Shown: piece after piece, positions 34,964 to 44,299 of the stretch
Numbering within the stretch: position 1 is the stretch's first letter
How the letters are laid out: every line of letters begins with the position of its first letter
Assembly (NCBI GenBank): GCA_021788495.1
Contig: JAJYKQ010000001.1
Coordinates: 1 to 59,935, forward strand
Source of the DNA: a bacterium
GTDB lineage: Bacteria; SZUA-79; Acidulodesulfobacterales; Acidulodesulfobacteraceae
Length of the DNA: 59,935 nucleotides
Reading direction: 5' to 3'
Program-made: the position numbers and the translations under genes
Notes under the pieces: model-generated
Told to the model about the DNA's origin: nothing
The model's database searches: none
What the model saw: only the letters and a program-made list of their open reading frames with translations

Positions 34964-37576
34964 TTAGACGGGTTCGTTGGTAACTGCCGTAACTTTTTCT
35001 ACTGTTACTCCCGATTCTTCCTTATAGTCTATAACTATCGAATCGCCGGAAACGATTCCACCCGACAATAAATCAACGGCAATTTTATCCTGTATGAAAG
35101 ACTTAACGGCTCTCTTCAGAGGTCTTGCTCCGTAAATAGGATCGTAACCTTCCATTGCGATAAACTTCAGTAAAGAATCGGTATATTCAGCGTCTATATC
35201 TCTTTCTTTAAGCAGGTTGACGAGCTTTTTAAGCTGAATTTCGACGATTTTCGTTATATCGCTTTCGTTTAAAGCATGAAATATTATTATATCGTCTAAT
35301 CTGTTTAAAAACTCAGGCCTGAAATAATTTTTTAAAATCCCGCTAACGCTGTTTTTCATTTCTTCATACTGCCTGCCGCTGTAACTCTGGATAATATCGG
35401 AACCTATGTTGGATGTCATAATGACAATCGTATTTTTAAAGTCCACGGTTCTTCCCTGTCCGTCGGTAAGCCTTCCGTCGTCGAGAAGCTGGAGCATTAC
35501 GTTAAACACGTCCTGATGGGCTTTCTCTACTTCATCGAACAGAACAACGCTGTAAGGACGCCTTCTGACTGCTTCCGTAAGCTGTCCGCCCTCTTCGTAC
35601 CCGACATAGCCGGGAGGAGCGCCGATAAGTCTCGATACTGCATGCTTTTCCATATACTCCGACATATCTATTCTTACTATATTATTTTCGTCGTCGAATA
35701 AAAATTCGGCGAGGGCTTTTGCCAGTTCGGTTTTTCCTACTCCGGTCGGTCCGAGAAACATAAAAGAGCCTATCGGTTTATTTACGTCGGATAAACCCGC
35801 CCTTGAACGCCTGATAGTATTGGCTACGCTGTTAATTGCTTCATCCTGCGATATTACCCTGTCGTGAAGGTGTTCTTCTATTTGAAGAAGTTTCTCTTTT
35901 TCTCCTTCCATAAGTTTTGAAACGGGTATTCCCGTCCATTTAGCCACGACTCTTGCAATGTCTTCGGAATCCACTTCTTCTTTTAAAAAACTTCCGTTTT
36001 CCTGCATGGCCGTCAGCGTTTTGTTTAAATCTTCGAGCATCTTTTCCTGCTCGTTTAGCTTGCCGTATCTTATTTCCGCTACCTTATCGTATTTTCCTTC
36101 TCTTTCGTATCTCTGTTCTTCAATCCTTAGCGAGTCTATTTCTTTTTTTATTTCGCCTATTTTTTTGATATATTCCTTCTCGTTGCTCCACTTAGCCTTC
36201 TTAAGATTGAAATCTTCCTCGAGGTTTGCAAGCTCTTCGTCAAGCTCTTTTAATCTTTTTTTGGATTCTTCGTCTTTTTCTTTTTTCAGGGCTTCCTGCT
36301 CTATCTTAATTCTTATGATATTTCTCTGAACTTCGTCGAGAGCGGCGGGCATAGAATCTATCTCTATCCTTAATTTTGCAGAAGATTCATCTACGAGGTC
36401 TATAGCCTTATCTGGCAAAAATCTGTCGCTGATATATCTGTGCGACATCGTAGCCGCCGCAATTAACGCCGAGTCTTTTATCCTGATGCCGTGATACGCT
36501 TCGTATCTTTCTTTCAGCCCCCTGAGTATTGAAATGGTATCTTCCACAGACGGCTCGTCCACCAAAACAGGCTGAAATCTTCTTTCAAGCGCTGCGTCTT
36601 TTTCTATATATTTTCTATATTCGTCAAGCGTAGTAGCGCCGATAGCCCTTAACTCCCCTCTTGCAAGAGCAGGCTTTAAAAGATTGGACGCATCCATCGC
36701 TCCTTCGGATTTTCCTGCGCCTACAAGATTGTGCAGTTCGTCGATGAATATTATTATCCTGCCTTCCGAAGACTTTATCTCTTTTACTACCGCTTTAAGC
36801 CTGTCTTCGAATTCCCCCCTGTATTTAGCTCCCGCTATTAAAGAGCCCAGGTCTAACGAAAGAACTGTTTTTTCTTTTAAAATTTCCGGAACGTCCCCGT
36901 CTGCGATTCTTTTGGCAAGACCTTCGACTATTGCGGTCTTTCCCACGCCGGGATCGCCTATAAGAACAGGATTGTTTTTAGTCCGCCTCGACAAGACTTC
37001 CATAATCCTTCTTATTTCGCCGTCTCTGCCTATAACCGGGTCTATTTTTCCTGATTTAGCAAGCTGGGTTAAGTTTACGGTATATTTTTCCAACGCCTGA
37101 TATTTATCTTCCGGATTCTGGTCCGTAACTTTAGTATTTCCTCTGATATCGGTTAGAACTTTAAGGACGCCGTCTTTGGTTAATCCAAATTTCTTTAATA
37201 TTTCGTATGATTTAGTATCTTTTACGTCAAACATTGCAAGAACAAAATGCTCTACGGACACGAAATCGTCTTTCATGAAATTCTTATTCTTTTCCGCTGC
37301 ATCTAAAATACGCTTCATCGAAGACGAAAAAGCCGGTTCCATGCCTCCTTCTACTACGGCAAGATTAGACATGGCTGTTTCCAGTTCGCCGGCAAAAGCG
37401 TTCAGGTCTATTCCTATTTTTTTAAAAATAGAAACGGCTATGCTGTTCTCGTCATAATTAAGCAGCGCATACGACAGGTGCAAATCCGATATGTCTGGAT
37501 TTTTCGCCTCTTTAGCCGTATTTATCGCAAGTTCGATTAATTCCTGAGATTTTATAGTAAAATTATTAAGATTCAT
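34964..37576 (-). CDS. clpB: ClpB disaggregase
   Basis: This 870-residue Hsp100 ATPase resolubilises aggregates with DnaK. The order is: Clp N-domain (1-150), NBD1 (GDPGVGKTAIVEGLAKRI, about 203-220; pore loop AGAKYRGEFEDR), a long coiled-coil M domain (about 405-525) that identifies ClpB, and NBD2 (GPTGVGKTELAKALAEF; pore loop APPGYVGYEEGG), plus a C-terminal sensor. No ClpP-docking LGF/IGF tripeptide is seen. It follows the DUF1844 gene by 20 nt and ends at a strong terminator. Confidence 0.95.
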   Translation of the reverse strand: MNLNNFTIKSQELIELAINTAKEAKNPDISDLHLSYALLNYDENSIAVSIFKKIGIDLNAFAGELETAMSNLAVVEGGMEPAFSSSMKRILDAAEKNKNFMKDDFVSVEHFVLAMFDVKDTKSYEILKKFGLTKDGVLKVLTDIRGNTKVTDQNPEDKYQALEKYTVNLTQLAKSGKIDPVIGRDGEIRRIMEVLSRRTKNNPVLIGDPGVGKTAIVEGLAKRIADGDVPEILKEKTVLSLDLGSLIAGAKYRGEFEDRLKAVVKEIKSSEGRIIIFIDELHNLVGAGKSEGAMDASNLLKPALARGELRAIGATTLDEYRKYIEKDAALERRFQPVLVDEPSVEDTISILRGLKERYEAYHGIRIKDSALIAAATMSHRYISDRFLPDKAIDLVDESSAKLRIEIDSMPAALDEVQRNIIRIKIEQEALKKEKDEESKKRLKELDEELANLEEDFNLKKAKWSNEKEYIKKIGEIKKEIDSLRIEEQRYEREGKYDKVAEIRYGKLNEQEKMLEDLNKTLTAMQENGSFLKEEVDSEDIARVVAKWTGIPVSKLMEGEKEKLLQIEEHLHDRVISQDEAINSVANTIRRSRAGLSDVNKPIGSFMFLGPTGVGKTELAKALAEFLFDDENNIVRIDMSEYMEKHAVSRLIGAPPGYVGYEEGGQLTEAVRRRPYSVVLFDEVEKAHQDVFNVMLQLLDDGRLTDGQGRTVDFKNTIVIMTSNIGSDIIQSYSGRQYEEMKNSVSGILKNYFRPEFLNRLDDIIIFHALNESDITKIVEIQLKKLVNLLKERDIDAEYTDSLLKFIAMEGYDPIYGARPLKRAVKSFIQDKIAVDLLSGGIVSGDSIVIDYKEESGVTVEKVTAVTNEPV

Positions 37577-37596
37577 AAAGAATATACCGCCTCTGC

Positions 37597-38058
37597 TTAT
37601 TTTTTCTCGGAGATATAGGCCATTCTAAGGTCGTATAAAATATTTTCGACAAGTTTAGCTTCGTTTTCGTCAAGATTTCCTTTAGTCTTTTTTGAAAGCA
37701 TATCTATAGTGTCAATTAAGTATTTAGCCGCTCCGATATCTTTTTCGTATTTTTTGGTTACTGGATTGGGTATTTTACCCATAAAAAAAAGCGCCTGCGT
37801 ATTAAGCGAATAGATAAAAGTCGCAAAATCGGCTTCGAAATCGTGCGTTCCTGCTTCAGTTTCGCCGGATGTTTTCTCTTCGGAACCGTCTGTCTTTTTT
37901 GCAGCGACTTCGCTTTCTTTTTCCTCTTTTTTTTCCTCTGATTTTGCTTCTTCGGCCGATTTTTCTTCTTCGGCTTCATTTCCTTTTATTTCTTCTGTTT
38001 CCGAAACTTTTCTTTTATCTATTACTTTGAAAGATTTTTCCCCTTCCTTATCAGACAT
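37597..38058 (-). CDS. DUF1844 protein with long Glu/Lys-rich N-terminus
   Basis: This 153-residue protein's first half is a low-complexity charged segment (for example EEEKSAEEAKSEEKKEEKE), probably disordered. Residues about 75-150 match DUF1844 (FIYSLNTQALFFMGKI, AKYLIDTIDMLSKKTKGNL, NILYDLRMAYIS). DUF1844 proteins are short and of unknown function; in other genomes they occur in varied contexts. Here the gene sits between two Clp ATPases and overlaps the upstream one by 8 nt, so translation is coupled. An AAGGAGG site lies 10 nt before its ATG. An adaptor role is only a guess from context. Confidence 0.85.
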   Translation of the reverse strand: MSDKEGEKSFKVIDKRKVSETEEIKGNEAEEEKSAEEAKSEEKKEEKESEVAAKKTDGSEEKTSGETEAGTHDFEADFATFIYSLNTQALFFMGKIPNPVTKKYEKDIGAAKYLIDTIDMLSKKTKGNLDENEAKLVENILYDLRMAYISEKK

Positions 38059-40384
38059 AATCAGGTTCCTCCTTGTATTTTTCCTTAGCGTTTTTAGCTT
38101 TTTTTACAATATCGCCGTATTCGGCATTTTTATCGGAAACTATGGTTATTTCTCCGTCTTTTATTTCTGCTTTGAATATATCGCCTTCTTTCCATTTAAT
38201 GGTTAAAGGCACTTTGATAAGGTCGTCTATAGTACGCTTTAGAAATCTCGCTCCGAACTTTGCGCTGTAACCTGTTTCGACTATTTTTTCTAAAGCGTCG
38301 TCTGTAACTGTAATCTCTTTTCCGTTTTCGGACATTGTTTTATTTATGGTTTCAATGTGCATTACGGCAATCTTTTTAACTTCTTCTTTGGTAAGCGGCG
38401 AAAAAATAACTATATCGTCTATCCTGTTTATAAATTCCGGAGAAAAAAAGTTTTCTATTTCTTTATTTATAGTCCCCTTAATAGACTTAACAATATCGTT
38501 GGATTCTATAAAACCTAAAGGTTTGGTGAATTTCGAGAATTCATGCGAGCCGAGATTAGAGGTCATAATAATTACGGAATCCGAAAAATAAACTCTTTTG
38601 CCTCTTCCGTCAGTTAAAAAACCTTCGTCGAACACCTGTAGGAAAAGATTAAATACGAGATCGCTGGCTTTTTCTATTTCGTCCAAAAGAATTACGGAAT
38701 ACGGGTTGTCTTTTACCTGATTGGTTAAAGTTCCGCCTCTCGAAGAACCGACTATGCCTCTGGGCATACCTATTAATTTATCTACGGCTATCGAGCCGTC
38801 TTTATATTCCGACATATCTATCCTGATTAAGTTTCTTTCGGAACCGAACAGATACTCCGCCATAGCCTTTGCGGTTTCCGTTTTTCCGACTCCGGTAGGC
38901 CCTAAAAAAAGCATAACCGCATCCGGCTTGCTAAAATTCCCTTTCAAAGGTCCTTTATTGAGCCTTAGATGTTTCGCTAAAGAATTAACCGCATCTTTCT
39001 GTCCTACTATCCTTTTCGAGAAAAATTCCTCCATATCCTGAAATCTTTCAAGAACGTCTCTTTTAATCAAATCTATCGGCATGCCTGTTTCCTGGGCGAT
39101 AACCTGATATATATTCTCTTTTTTTAATGTTTTATCATCGTTATATATTTCTGCCTTTACGCATCCCGAATCTACCCATCCTATTGCTTTGTCGGGAAGC
39201 CTTAAAGATTTCGAGTAGCGGGACGACAGTTTAAGCGACTCGTCAAGGGCGGAGTCTTCTATCTCTACGCCGTATGTATCTTCGAATCTCCTTTTTAATC
39301 CGTAAAGTATTCTTTTCGAATCTTCGAAATTAGGCTCGTTCACGTTGACAAGCCTGAATCTTCGGGCAAGGGCTTCGTCTTCTGCGATAAATTCTTTATA
39401 TTCCGAAAGAGTCGTAGCGCCGATGACCTGAACTTCGCCTCTTGCAAGAGAGGATTTTAATATATTTGCCGCATCGCTCGGAACGGCTATCGCCGAACCG
39501 GCGCCTATAATGGTATGCACTTCATCGACAAATAAAATTATATTTTTTCTGGACTTAAGTTCGTTTATTATCTTTTCCATCCTGTCTTCGAACATGCCCC
39601 TGAAAACGGTTCCCGCAACTAAAGAATTCATCTGAAGGTTTACGATAATTTTATTTCTGAGCCTCGCAGGAACGCTGTAAGGCTCAAGCTCTATTTTTCT
39701 TGCAAGCCCTTCGACCACCGCCGTTTTTCCGACGCCCGGCTCTCCTACTATTATGGCTGAATTAGGTCTGTCTATATGGCAGAGTATTTCCATCAGCCTG
39801 GTAATTTCCTCTTCTCTTCCGAATACTAACGGCAGCTTATCCATAATTGCCAGTTTGCTTAAATTTAGGGCATGCTGCCTCAGCGTATAAGGCAGGTCGT
39901 ATTTTCTTCTGTTTTCGTCGCTCCTGTTCCTTCTTTCCCTCATTTTTTGAAAAATCTTATCGGCAAGCACCACGGAATCGACCCCGACTGCTTTAAAAAC
40001 TTTGTTTGGAGCGGAACTCGGCTCCTGAAACATTACCATTAGAAAATCCGTCGATTCTATAAGGTTTCTTCCTGCGCTCTGTGCGTAATCGTAAGCGCTT
40101 TTAAATAAATTTCGTGTTTGAAGGGGAATTTTCATTCCTTCGCCGACAAATTGGTCCGACGACATCATAAAATCGTTCAAAAGCTTCATTATCTTTCTTT
40201 TATCTATCCTTAGTTCTAAAAATATTTCATTCAAAAGGTCTTCGTCCACAAGCGTTAATGCATAAAATATATGCTCAGGCCCAAGATAATAATGTTTCCT
40301 TCTTTTCGATTCCTCGATGGAAATCGTTAAAACCCTGAATCCGCTTTCAGAAAGCTTGTCCTCGTAATAATCTAAATTAAACAT
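38051..40384 (-). CDS. ClpA-like Hsp100 ATPase with altered pore loops
   Basis: The 777 residues comprise a Clp N-domain, NBD1 (GEPGVGKTAVVEGLA; LFVDEVHTIIGAG) and NBD2 (GPTGVGKTETAKAMAEY; ILLDEIEKA; FINRIDD), with no M domain, as in ClpA. A KPLGFIES segment sits where ClpA has its IGF/LGF ClpP-docking loop, so partnership with ClpP is possible. The NBD1 pore loop reads AGTVFRGMF (usual KYRG), and the NBD2 loop reads RGIVGSSRGG where GYVG is normal, so the D2 aromatic is Ile. It is coupled to DUF1844 and hsp20; no clpS or clpP is adjacent. Confidence 0.88.
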   Translation of the reverse strand: MFNLDYYEDKLSESGFRVLTISIEESKRRKHYYLGPEHIFYALTLVDEDLLNEIFLELRIDKRKIMKLLNDFMMSSDQFVGEGMKIPLQTRNLFKSAYDYAQSAGRNLIESTDFLMVMFQEPSSAPNKVFKAVGVDSVVLADKIFQKMRERRNRSDENRRKYDLPYTLRQHALNLSKLAIMDKLPLVFGREEEITRLMEILCHIDRPNSAIIVGEPGVGKTAVVEGLARKIELEPYSVPARLRNKIIVNLQMNSLVAGTVFRGMFEDRMEKIINELKSRKNIILFVDEVHTIIGAGSAIAVPSDAANILKSSLARGEVQVIGATTLSEYKEFIAEDEALARRFRLVNVNEPNFEDSKRILYGLKRRFEDTYGVEIEDSALDESLKLSSRYSKSLRLPDKAIGWVDSGCVKAEIYNDDKTLKKENIYQVIAQETGMPIDLIKRDVLERFQDMEEFFSKRIVGQKDAVNSLAKHLRLNKGPLKGNFSKPDAVMLFLGPTGVGKTETAKAMAEYLFGSERNLIRIDMSEYKDGSIAVDKLIGMPRGIVGSSRGGTLTNQVKDNPYSVILLDEIEKASDLVFNLFLQVFDEGFLTDGRGKRVYFSDSVIIMTSNLGSHEFSKFTKPLGFIESNDIVKSIKGTINKEIENFFSPEFINRIDDIVIFSPLTKEEVKKIAVMHIETINKTMSENGKEITVTDDALEKIVETGYSAKFGARFLKRTIDDLIKVPLTIKWKEGDIFKAEIKDGEITIVSDKNAEYGDIVKKAKNAKEKYKEEPDYV

Positions 40385-40428
40385 AAATTTGTTTACCGTC
40401 CTCGATAGTATTTTGCATTAATTTTCTT

Positions 40429-40770
40429 TCAATCCTTAATTTCAATGCAGGAAATTTTAAAACCTCCGCTTCTCTTCTTTTTAGGTATAACTATTTCAAG
40501 AAGGCCTTCGTCAAAAGAAGCTTTAACCTCTTCATTATTTACGGATGCGGGCAAATTAAACTTTCTTCTGAATAAGCCGAAAGACCTTTCCATCCTTTGA
40601 AAATTACATTCTTCATCTGTTCCGGAACGGCGCTTTACGCCTCTTATTTCCAGAGTGCCTCCGCCTATTTCGATATTTATATCTTCTTTTCTAACTCCGG
40701 CAAGCTCTATATATACGGCTATATATTCCGCCGTTTCGAACATATCAGACGCTGGCGCAAAATAGTACAT
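40429..40770 (-). CDS. Hsp20/alpha-crystallin small heat shock protein
   Basis: This 113-residue holdase has an alpha-crystallin domain (about 12-105: EYIAVYIELAGVRKEDINIE, GGTLEIRGVKR, RSFGLFRRKFNLPASVN, ASFDEGLLEIVIPKKKR) with a very short N-terminus, and a hydrophobic CIEI tail. It heads the hsp20-clpA-like-DUF1844-clpB unit, 44 nt before the ATPase, and has a sigma-70-like promoter. No CIRCE element is visible. Confidence 0.92.
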   Translation of the reverse strand: MYYFAPASDMFETAEYIAVYIELAGVRKEDINIEIGGGTLEIRGVKRRSGTDEECNFQRMERSFGLFRRKFNLPASVNNEEVKASFDEGLLEIVIPKKKRSGGFKISCIEIKD

Positions 40771-40823
40771 TATTTTAGTTCCGATAAATTTTATACTTTA
40801 TAATTATATTATTTATAGATATA

Positions 40824-40851
40824 ATTATACCAGATTAATGCATAAAAACAA
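40824..40851 (-). promoter_or_regulatory. Sigma-70-like promoter of the hsp20-clp operon
   Basis: TTGTTT (40846-40851) and TATAAT (40824-40829) are spaced 16 nt on the minus strand, about 50 nt before the hsp20 ATG. No CIRCE (TTAGCACTC-type) or sigma-32 GNCTTGAA pattern is seen nearby. Confidence 0.6.
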
Positions 40852-40885
40852 AATACAATATGTTTGAAACCTCTTTAAAATATAT

Positions 40886-41356
40886 ATGAAACATTCATAT
40901 CTGAAATATATTATAATGACGGCAATCAATATGACTCCGTTAATAGGCGGGAAATACGTTTCCACGGCATATGCCGTTTATTACAAGCTTAATCCATACG
41001 CGAGCATCGTTTTAATAACGCTTTCCGAGACTATTTTATGTTCGGTCTTGTTTTATGCAGGTTTAAAGCTTAAATCCATAAAATGGATAAACAGGATGAT
41101 TTCGTCTAAAAAAGGCAGAAAAGCTCACAATTACGTCGAAAAATACGGGCCTATCGTAGGGCTTTTCATAGGGCAGATGTTCATAGGCGCCCCCCCTATA
41201 TCGCTTGCTCTCGGATTTTTATACGAAAAAAACAAAAATATTTACGTTTACTTTTTTATACCGATGTTCGTGAGCATATTTCTTTATTCCATTTTTAATT
41301 TTTACCTTAACTCTATGGCTATAACTTCGCTGAAAAATATATTCAGGCTGTTCTGA
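40886..41356 (+). CDS. Small integral membrane protein (COG2426 / small multidrug export-like)
   Basis: This 156-residue protein has about three or four TM helices. A TPLIGG motif near the N-terminus and the KYGPIVGLFIGQMFIGAPP segment (about 85-105) resemble the paired GG/PP loops of COG2426 membrane proteins (annotated as small multidrug export, DedA-like). The function of that family is not proven. The gene is divergent from hsp20 and converges with the next gene, with 3 nt between stops. No Shine-Dalgarno is visible; an internal ATG at 40916 is an alternative start. Confidence 0.6.
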   Translation: MKHSYLKYIIMTAINMTPLIGGKYVSTAYAVYYKLNPYASIVLITLSETILCSVLFYAGLKLKSIKWINRMISSKKGRKAHNYVEKYGPIVGLFIGQMFIGAPPISLALGFLYEKNKNIYVYFFIPMFVSIFLYSIFNFYLNSMAITSLKNIFRLF

Positions 41357-41359
41357 ATC

Positions 41360-42094
41360 TTAATGCGTTTTTTTAGCCGTTTTATGGGCAATTACGTTTA
41401 TCGTCAACGTATTGTCGTCTGCCGTGGTTATTTTTGCGTTGAGATAAGACTTAACTATCGAATCCACTCTTTTTAGCAGCCTGACGATGCTTCCGTAGTA
41501 AAGAATTTTTATTTCGTCGTAATTTTCGGAAAAAGACGATATATAAAGATTTTCAAGATGATGGGAATATTTAATCATAAGTTTCTGGAACAGGTTTGAT
41601 TCGACGTTGTTAAAATTGCCTGTAAATTTTACGTAATAAACGCCGTAAACTTCTTTTTGGACTGAAATATCCGTTTTAAGTTTATGAAATCCGAGCGTTT
41701 TAAGGACATGTATTAAACTGCCGGCTCTTATATGCGTCTTTATGCTTATATAATAAAGATTAAGATATTCTCCAGACTTTAAAACTTTAAACGAATATAT
41801 ATATTTCAACCCTTTTGAATATACGTTTTTCTCCAGTATAATATTGTTTTGTTTGTCCGAAAACTTTTTTTTGCCTATAATACGTTTAACCGCCGTTTTT
41901 AAAGACAGGATTACGGCGCGCCTTATTGCCGTTTGCTGCAATCCTTCTACCTGCCCGGATACCGCCACGCCTTTAGGAATTACGACGTATGTTTTGACGT
42001 TAACGCTCATACCTGAAGCCTTGCCTGAAAAAATAACCGATGAAATACACAAAACAATTAAAAAAAATATAACATAAACATTTTTATTTACCAT
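41360..42094 (-). CDS. Exported protein of unknown function (FlgT-N-like pattern)
   Basis: The 244 residues include a signal peptide (about 1-28, VYVIFFLIVLCISSVIFSG). The stretch GQVEGLQQTAIRRAVILSLK resembles the start of FlgT/LPP20-type domains (an EGxx..AR..A repeat), but the match is weak. The rest has alternating beta strands and is rich in Tyr, Ser and Lys. It overlaps the hflX stop region by 11 nt and converges on the plus-strand membrane protein gene. I do not recognise a firm family. Confidence 0.65.
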   Translation of the reverse strand: MVNKNVYVIFFLIVLCISSVIFSGKASGMSVNVKTYVVIPKGVAVSGQVEGLQQTAIRRAVILSLKTAVKRIIGKKKFSDKQNNIILEKNVYSKGLKYIYSFKVLKSGEYLNLYYISIKTHIRAGSLIHVLKTLGFHKLKTDISVQKEVYGVYYVKFTGNFNNVESNLFQKLMIKYSHHLENLYISSFSENYDEIKILYYGSIVRLLKRVDSIVKSYLNAKITTADDNTLTINVIAHKTAKKTH

Positions 42095-43193
42095 TATATT
42101 GCTCCATATTTAATAAATCGAATATTTTTTCTTTTAATAAATCTATGTTTTTTCCGGTTTTAGCGGAAACGGCTATAACCGGGCCTCCTGTAACAGTTTC
42201 GAACTTATTTTTCAAAAAATCCGCATGTTCTTCGCCTATAAGGTCTATTTTATTTATAACCGTAAGAATAGTTTTATCTTTAACTCCTATCTCGTCCAAT
42301 ATTTTAATAACTTCGCCGGACTTATCCATTACCGAATTTTGCAAAGGGTCTATCACATGAATTAATATATCCGCCTGAACAGTCTCTTCTAGCGTAGCTT
42401 TAAAAGAATCCACTAAAAAAAGCGGAAGGTTCTGAATAAAACCTACCGTATCGGATATTAAAACTTTTTTCTTTCTTGCATCGTCATAAATAGAAGCCGT
42501 TTTAGTTCCAAGCGTAGCAAACAGCTTATTTTCCCCGCTTTCTCCTTTACCGGTCAAACTTTTCATAAGGGTAGTTTTGCCTGAATTTGTATATCCGGCT
42601 ATAGCCGCAGTCAAAAAACCTTGCCTGCTTCTCTTAGACCTGTGAAGCGTCCTTGTTTTTTGCGAAAGTTTCAGCCTTTCTTTTATATGCGTAATTTTAA
42701 GCCTTATTTTTCTTCTGTCGGTTTCTAATTTAGTTTCGCCGGGGCCTCTCGTTCCTATGCCGGCGCCGGTCCTCGAAAGCATAATGCCGGCGCCTTTAAG
42801 TCTTGGCAGCAGGTAATTCATCATAGCAAGCTCGACCTGATATCTGCTTTCCGCCGTCCTTGCGTTAACCGCAAATATATCCAGAATAAGCCTCGTCCTG
42901 TCTATTACGTTTAAATCGAAATACTCGGAAAGATTGCGCTCCTGTGCAGGGCTTAAAGAGGCATCGATTAAAACTATATCGGCATTTTCGGAAACCGTTT
43001 TATCCTTAATATCTTCAAGCATACCCTTGGAAAGATAATAAGCCGGATCTATTTTCTTTATTTTTTTTAAAACGCTGAAAACATTTTTTGCTCCTGCGGT
43101 TTCGGAAAGCATTTTAAGCTCTTCCAGCGAATCCATGCTTTTTTCGATATCCGAATCCGTATTTATTCCGACAAGCAAAGCTCTCTGCGTCAT
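42084..43193 (-). CDS. hflX: HflX ribosome-associated GTPase
   Basis: HflX splits stalled or heat-damaged 70S ribosomes. It has 369 residues. The N-terminal HflX domain is followed by the family signature GTRGPGETKLETDRRKIR (about 145-165). The G domain has GYTNSGKTTL, DTVGFIQNLP and NKIDLIGE. The start overlaps the end of miaA by 4 nt (miaA and hflX are often adjacent in bacteria). Its end overlaps the next exported-protein gene by 11 nt. Confidence 0.93.
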   Translation of the reverse strand: MTQRALLVGINTDSDIEKSMDSLEELKMLSETAGAKNVFSVLKKIKKIDPAYYLSKGMLEDIKDKTVSENADIVLIDASLSPAQERNLSEYFDLNVIDRTRLILDIFAVNARTAESRYQVELAMMNYLLPRLKGAGIMLSRTGAGIGTRGPGETKLETDRRKIRLKITHIKERLKLSQKTRTLHRSKRSRQGFLTAAIAGYTNSGKTTLMKSLTGKGESGENKLFATLGTKTASIYDDARKKKVLISDTVGFIQNLPLFLVDSFKATLEETVQADILIHVIDPLQNSVMDKSGEVIKILDEIGVKDKTILTVINKIDLIGEEHADFLKNKFETVTGGPVIAVSAKTGKNIDLLKEKIFDLLNMEQYNGK

Positions 43194-44122
43194 TCTAAAA
43201 ACCTTTCTATATATTTCGACGAAAATTCCATCTTTGCATTTAAATCGGTAAAATAAACCGGTAAAACGTTTTCTGATTTATTAAAAAAAGTAAACTGTCT
43301 TTTTGCGTATTTTAAAGTAGAAGAAACTATTTTATCATTCAGTTCCGCTTCGGTTGACAGCTCTTTGTTTAAATACATTAAAGACTCCCTGTAGCCTATG
43401 CCTTTAAAAGGCTTTAAACCGGCATTATAACCCATGTTTAATATTTTTCTCGTTTCTTCGACCAAACCTTTTTTAATAATCATCGCCGTTCTTTCTATTA
43501 TACACGATTTTAAATAATCTTTCGGAGGATACAGATTAAAATATAAAAATTCATATTTAGGACGCTTCGAATTATTTACATCGAAGTAAGAAGACAAAGG
43601 CTTTCCCGTAGCATAATAAACTTCATAAGCCCTTGTAATCCTCTGCGTATCCGAAGGCGATATTTTAGAAGCATACGCCGGGTCTATTAGTTTAACCGTT
43701 TCGTATAAAAACGCAAGCCCTTTTTCTTTTATTAATTCCGAAGCTTTTTCGCGAAAAACCGTTTTGTCTGTTTCAGGAATAGGCGAAAGCCCGTAAATTA
43801 AAGATTTGATATAAAAACCCGTTCCGCCGGTAAAAATAGGAATTTTTCCGCGCGAAGCAACATCTTCGGTCAATTTTTCGGCATCTTCGGAAAACGTCCG
43901 CGCATTATATTCTTCATCCGGATATTTTATATCTATAAGATGATGCCTTACCCTGCCCATTGCTTCGGCATCAGGCTTTGCCGTTCCTATATCGAAATAT
44001 TTGTAAAAGCACATCGAATCGAAATTTATTATCTCGCCGCCGAAACGTTCTGCTAGTTCTATGGAAAATTCCGTTTTTCCGGAACAAGTAGGACCTCCTA
44101 TCGCTATTATTTTTTTAAGCAT
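43190..44122 (-). CDS. miaA: tRNA dimethylallyltransferase
   Basis: MiaA adds the dimethylallyl group to A37 of tRNAs reading codons that start with U. It has 310 residues. The P-loop is IGGPTCSGKTEFSIEL, followed by FDSMCFYKYFDIGTAKP and VRHHLIDI. GGTGFYIKSLIYG is the dimethylallyl diphosphate-region motif. The overlap with hflX shows a two-gene operon. The upstream gap holds a pair of inverted REP-like repeats. Confidence 0.94.
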   Translation of the reverse strand: MLKKIIAIGGPTCSGKTEFSIELAERFGGEIINFDSMCFYKYFDIGTAKPDAEAMGRVRHHLIDIKYPDEEYNARTFSEDAEKLTEDVASRGKIPIFTGGTGFYIKSLIYGLSPIPETDKTVFREKASELIKEKGLAFLYETVKLIDPAYASKISPSDTQRITRAYEVYYATGKPLSSYFDVNNSKRPKYEFLYFNLYPPKDYLKSCIIERTAMIIKKGLVEETRKILNMGYNAGLKPFKGIGYRESLMYLNKELSTEAELNDKIVSSTLKYAKRQFTFFNKSENVLPVYFTDLNAKMEFSSKYIERFLE

Positions 44123-44142
44123 ATGTTTAATTTGTTTCCTGT

Positions 44143-44197
44143 TAAACCACCCTGCGGCCGAAGGCCGCCTCCCATCCTTTAAAAAGGAGGGGAGCTA
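44143..44197. repeat. REP-like palindromic repeat, copy 3
   Basis: AAACCACCCTGCGGCC, then GGCCGCC, CCATCC and a TTTAAAAAGGAGGGG arm ending in GAGCTAA. It is oriented opposite to copy 4, 100 nt away. Confidence 0.7.
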
Positions 44198-44224
44198 AGA
44201 AAGCAACGGAGGAAAATAAATCTA

Positions 44225-44263
44225 ATACCTTTCCTTTATACCTTTCCTTCGATACCTTTCCCT
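44225..44263. repeat. Three 12-bp tandem repeats between inverted REP copies
   Basis: ATACCTTTCCTT occurs at 44225-44236 and 44238-44249, and a variant ATACCTTTCCCT at 44252-44263. There is no coding potential. Confidence 0.6.
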
Positions 44264-44299
44264 TGAACGCATTTCCCTCTCTGCCGATATTCTGTCTTT

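Noticed and set aside
35958..36329. Long Ser-rich open frame on the plus strand within clpB
   Set aside because: It is antisense to the clpB coiled-coil region; biased Lys/Glu codons give Ser/Phe-rich antisense frames. It has no start site and no homology.
36684..37100. 138-residue plus-strand frame within clpB
   Set aside because: Antisense shadow of the conserved NBD1 of ClpB; no ribosome-binding site.
40771..40885. CIRCE or sigma-32 control of the hsp20-clp operon
   Set aside because: Neither the CIRCE inverted repeat nor a sigma-32 pattern was found; only a sigma-70-like promoter.
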